Assembly (NCBI RefSeq): GCF_001556865.1
Contig: NZ_LSJY01000149.1
Coordinates: 1 to 6,927 of the forward strand
DNA length: 6,927 nt
Direction: 5' to 3'
DNA from: Sphingobium sp. CCH11-B1
Lineage (GTDB): Bacteria > Pseudomonadota > Alphaproteobacteria > Sphingomonadales > Sphingomonadaceae
The notes beneath the pieces are model-generated. The model had not been told where the DNA came from, made no database searches, and saw only the letters and a list, made by a program, of their open reading frames with translations. Below are positions 6,309 through 6,927 of the stretch, piece by piece; position 1 is the first letter of the stretch, and each line of letters opens with the position of its first letter. The translations under genes were made by a program, and so were the position numbers.

Positions 6309-6579
6309 TGTCCTTGTATCCAAATTGATGGCCATCGCGCGAGCGCGGGTTCCAGCGCACCAGGCAGACGACGGCAAAGACGCTTCCGGGAACGCCGGCG
6401 ACCAGTTCCTGAGCCGCGGCGTAATAGGTGCGGTTCCCGGGACAGGAGGACGCCAGCACTCGGAGCCCGCGGGTCACGCCGTCGTCGAGCGTGCGTTCAT
6501 AGGTCAGTTGCGCGTCGAGATAGGATTTGGCGGTCTTGTGGCCTCCCATCGACGTGAAGGGCATGAAAAGCCATCCCAT
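6309..6579 (-). CDS. Split conserved gene, exon 1 (N-terminal 90 codons)
   Basis: First half of the gene carrying the group II intron: 90 codons plus the first base of the split ATG codon. It starts MGWLFMPFTSMGGHKTAKSY and ends DGHQFGYKD. The ATG has AAAGGA about ten bases upstream. Recognisable features are the GGHKTAKSYLDAQ segment, SSCPGNRTYYAAAQ and a beta-rich FAVVCLVRWNPR. I associate this pattern with a short conserved family found beside ArdC genes on alphaproteobacterial plasmids, recalled as DUF6927 but not verifiable here. If unspliced RNA is translated, the frame enters the intron, adds SAPLRR and stops at 6289, so only a 96-aa truncated product could be made. It lies 58 bp downstream of the ArdC-like gene, probably in the same transcript. 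Confidence 0.85.
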
Positions 6580-6637
6580 GGGCGATCGTCCTTTCTGATG
6601 TTGAGAAACTGGCGCCCGAGAGCGGCTGAAGCCGGCG

Positions 6638-6927
6638 TCAGGCAGCGAGCGCGGGTGCCGGCGCGTCATCCTCGTGGCATTCGCCTTCAGCTGCGGCGCT
6701 GCCGAAGCTCTTGAGGTAGGCGAAGGCCTGCTCCGCCTTGGCGGCGGCATGGATGATCGCGGTCTTGTCGCCGCGGAGGATGCCGAGCCAATGCCCGACA
6801 TAGCTCGCATGGCTGTCGTGCAGCACATTCGGCAGGCCCAGATCTGCGCAGCAGAGACCCGCCCCGATTTCTGCGACATATCCTGACAGTCCAGCCCCAA
6901 TCTGACTTCCGACGTCAATTTTCCGGA
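6638..6927 (-). CDS. ArdC-like antirestriction protein, C-terminal part (cut by window edge)
   Basis: The last 95 residues of a protein whose start lies beyond the right edge. Conserved C-terminal signatures of ArdC-type zincin proteins are present: VAEIGAGLCCADLGL, DSHASYVGHWLGILRGDKTAIIHAAAKAEQAFAYL. In this family an N-terminal single-stranded-DNA-binding domain precedes a metallopeptidase domain with HExxH, and the Glu in AEIGAG is the likely third zinc ligand. The HExxH itself would lie outside the window. ArdC proteins protect incoming plasmid DNA during conjugation by countering restriction. The protein ends with an acidic/Ala-Pro tail (CHEDDAPAPALAA). The frame is open to the edge, so a start cannot be chosen; an internal ATG at 6826 is not the true start, since homologous sequence continues upstream of it. 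Confidence 0.85.
   Translation of the reverse strand, partial: RKIDVGSQIGAGLSGYVAEIGAGLCCADLGLPNVLHDSHASYVGHWLGILRGDKTAIIHAAAKAEQAFAYLKSFGSAAAEGECHEDDAPAPALAA

Noticed and set aside
6580..6918. N-terminal extension of exon 1 beginning MTSEVRLGLD
   Set aside because: It overlaps the ArdC-like gene in another frame; MGWLF at 6579 has its own ribosome-binding site and begins the recognisable protein.
1..6927. CRISPR array, tRNA or rRNA genes, insertion-sequence ends or direct repeats
   Set aside because: No regularly spaced repeats, cloverleaf-like or rRNA-like segments, transposase motifs or matching terminal repeats were seen on either strand.

Overview
The window reads as accessory DNA from an alphaproteobacterium, most likely a sphingomonad plasmid or integrative element. 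GC content is high. The gene set is one I associate from memory with sphingomonad mobile DNA: an ArdC-type antirestriction protein, a secreted thermonuclease, and short conserved genes of unknown function. The taxonomic call is inference, because no rRNA or housekeeping marker is present.

Layout from right to left, following the mostly minus-strand transcription. The right edge holds the C-terminal 95 residues of an ArdC-like protein. Next comes a conserved gene of unknown function (203 aa when joined) that is split in two by a complete 2555-bp group II intron (3754-6308). The intron is in sense orientation and carries a full reverse transcriptase/maturase with an HNH endonuclease domain. Its ends can be placed to the base: GTGCG at the 5' end, and a canonical 34-nt domain V plus a domain VI with a bulged A seven bases before the 3' end. 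Splicing would restore one uninterrupted reading frame. Downstream are a 68-aa unknown and an exported staphylococcal-nuclease-like protein that overlap by four bases (ATGA), so the run from the ArdC-like gene to the nuclease looks like one operon.

A strong hairpin terminator at about 2609-2651 follows a lone plus-strand gene (2088-2582, unknown). That gene is divergent from a second minus-strand run, with only 29 bp between the two start codons. The second run begins with a 344-aa TIM-barrel protein resembling queuine tRNA-ribosyltransferase/DpdA, followed by two unknown genes (102 and 158 aa).

The points most worth attention are three. The intron leaves the host gene expressible only after splicing. 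The maturase frame runs through the catalytic domain V into domain VI instead of stopping before it. The transglycosylase-like protein keeps both catalytic aspartates but lacks the zinc site of bacterial TGT, which suggests a nucleobase-exchange or sensing role tied to mobile-element biology.
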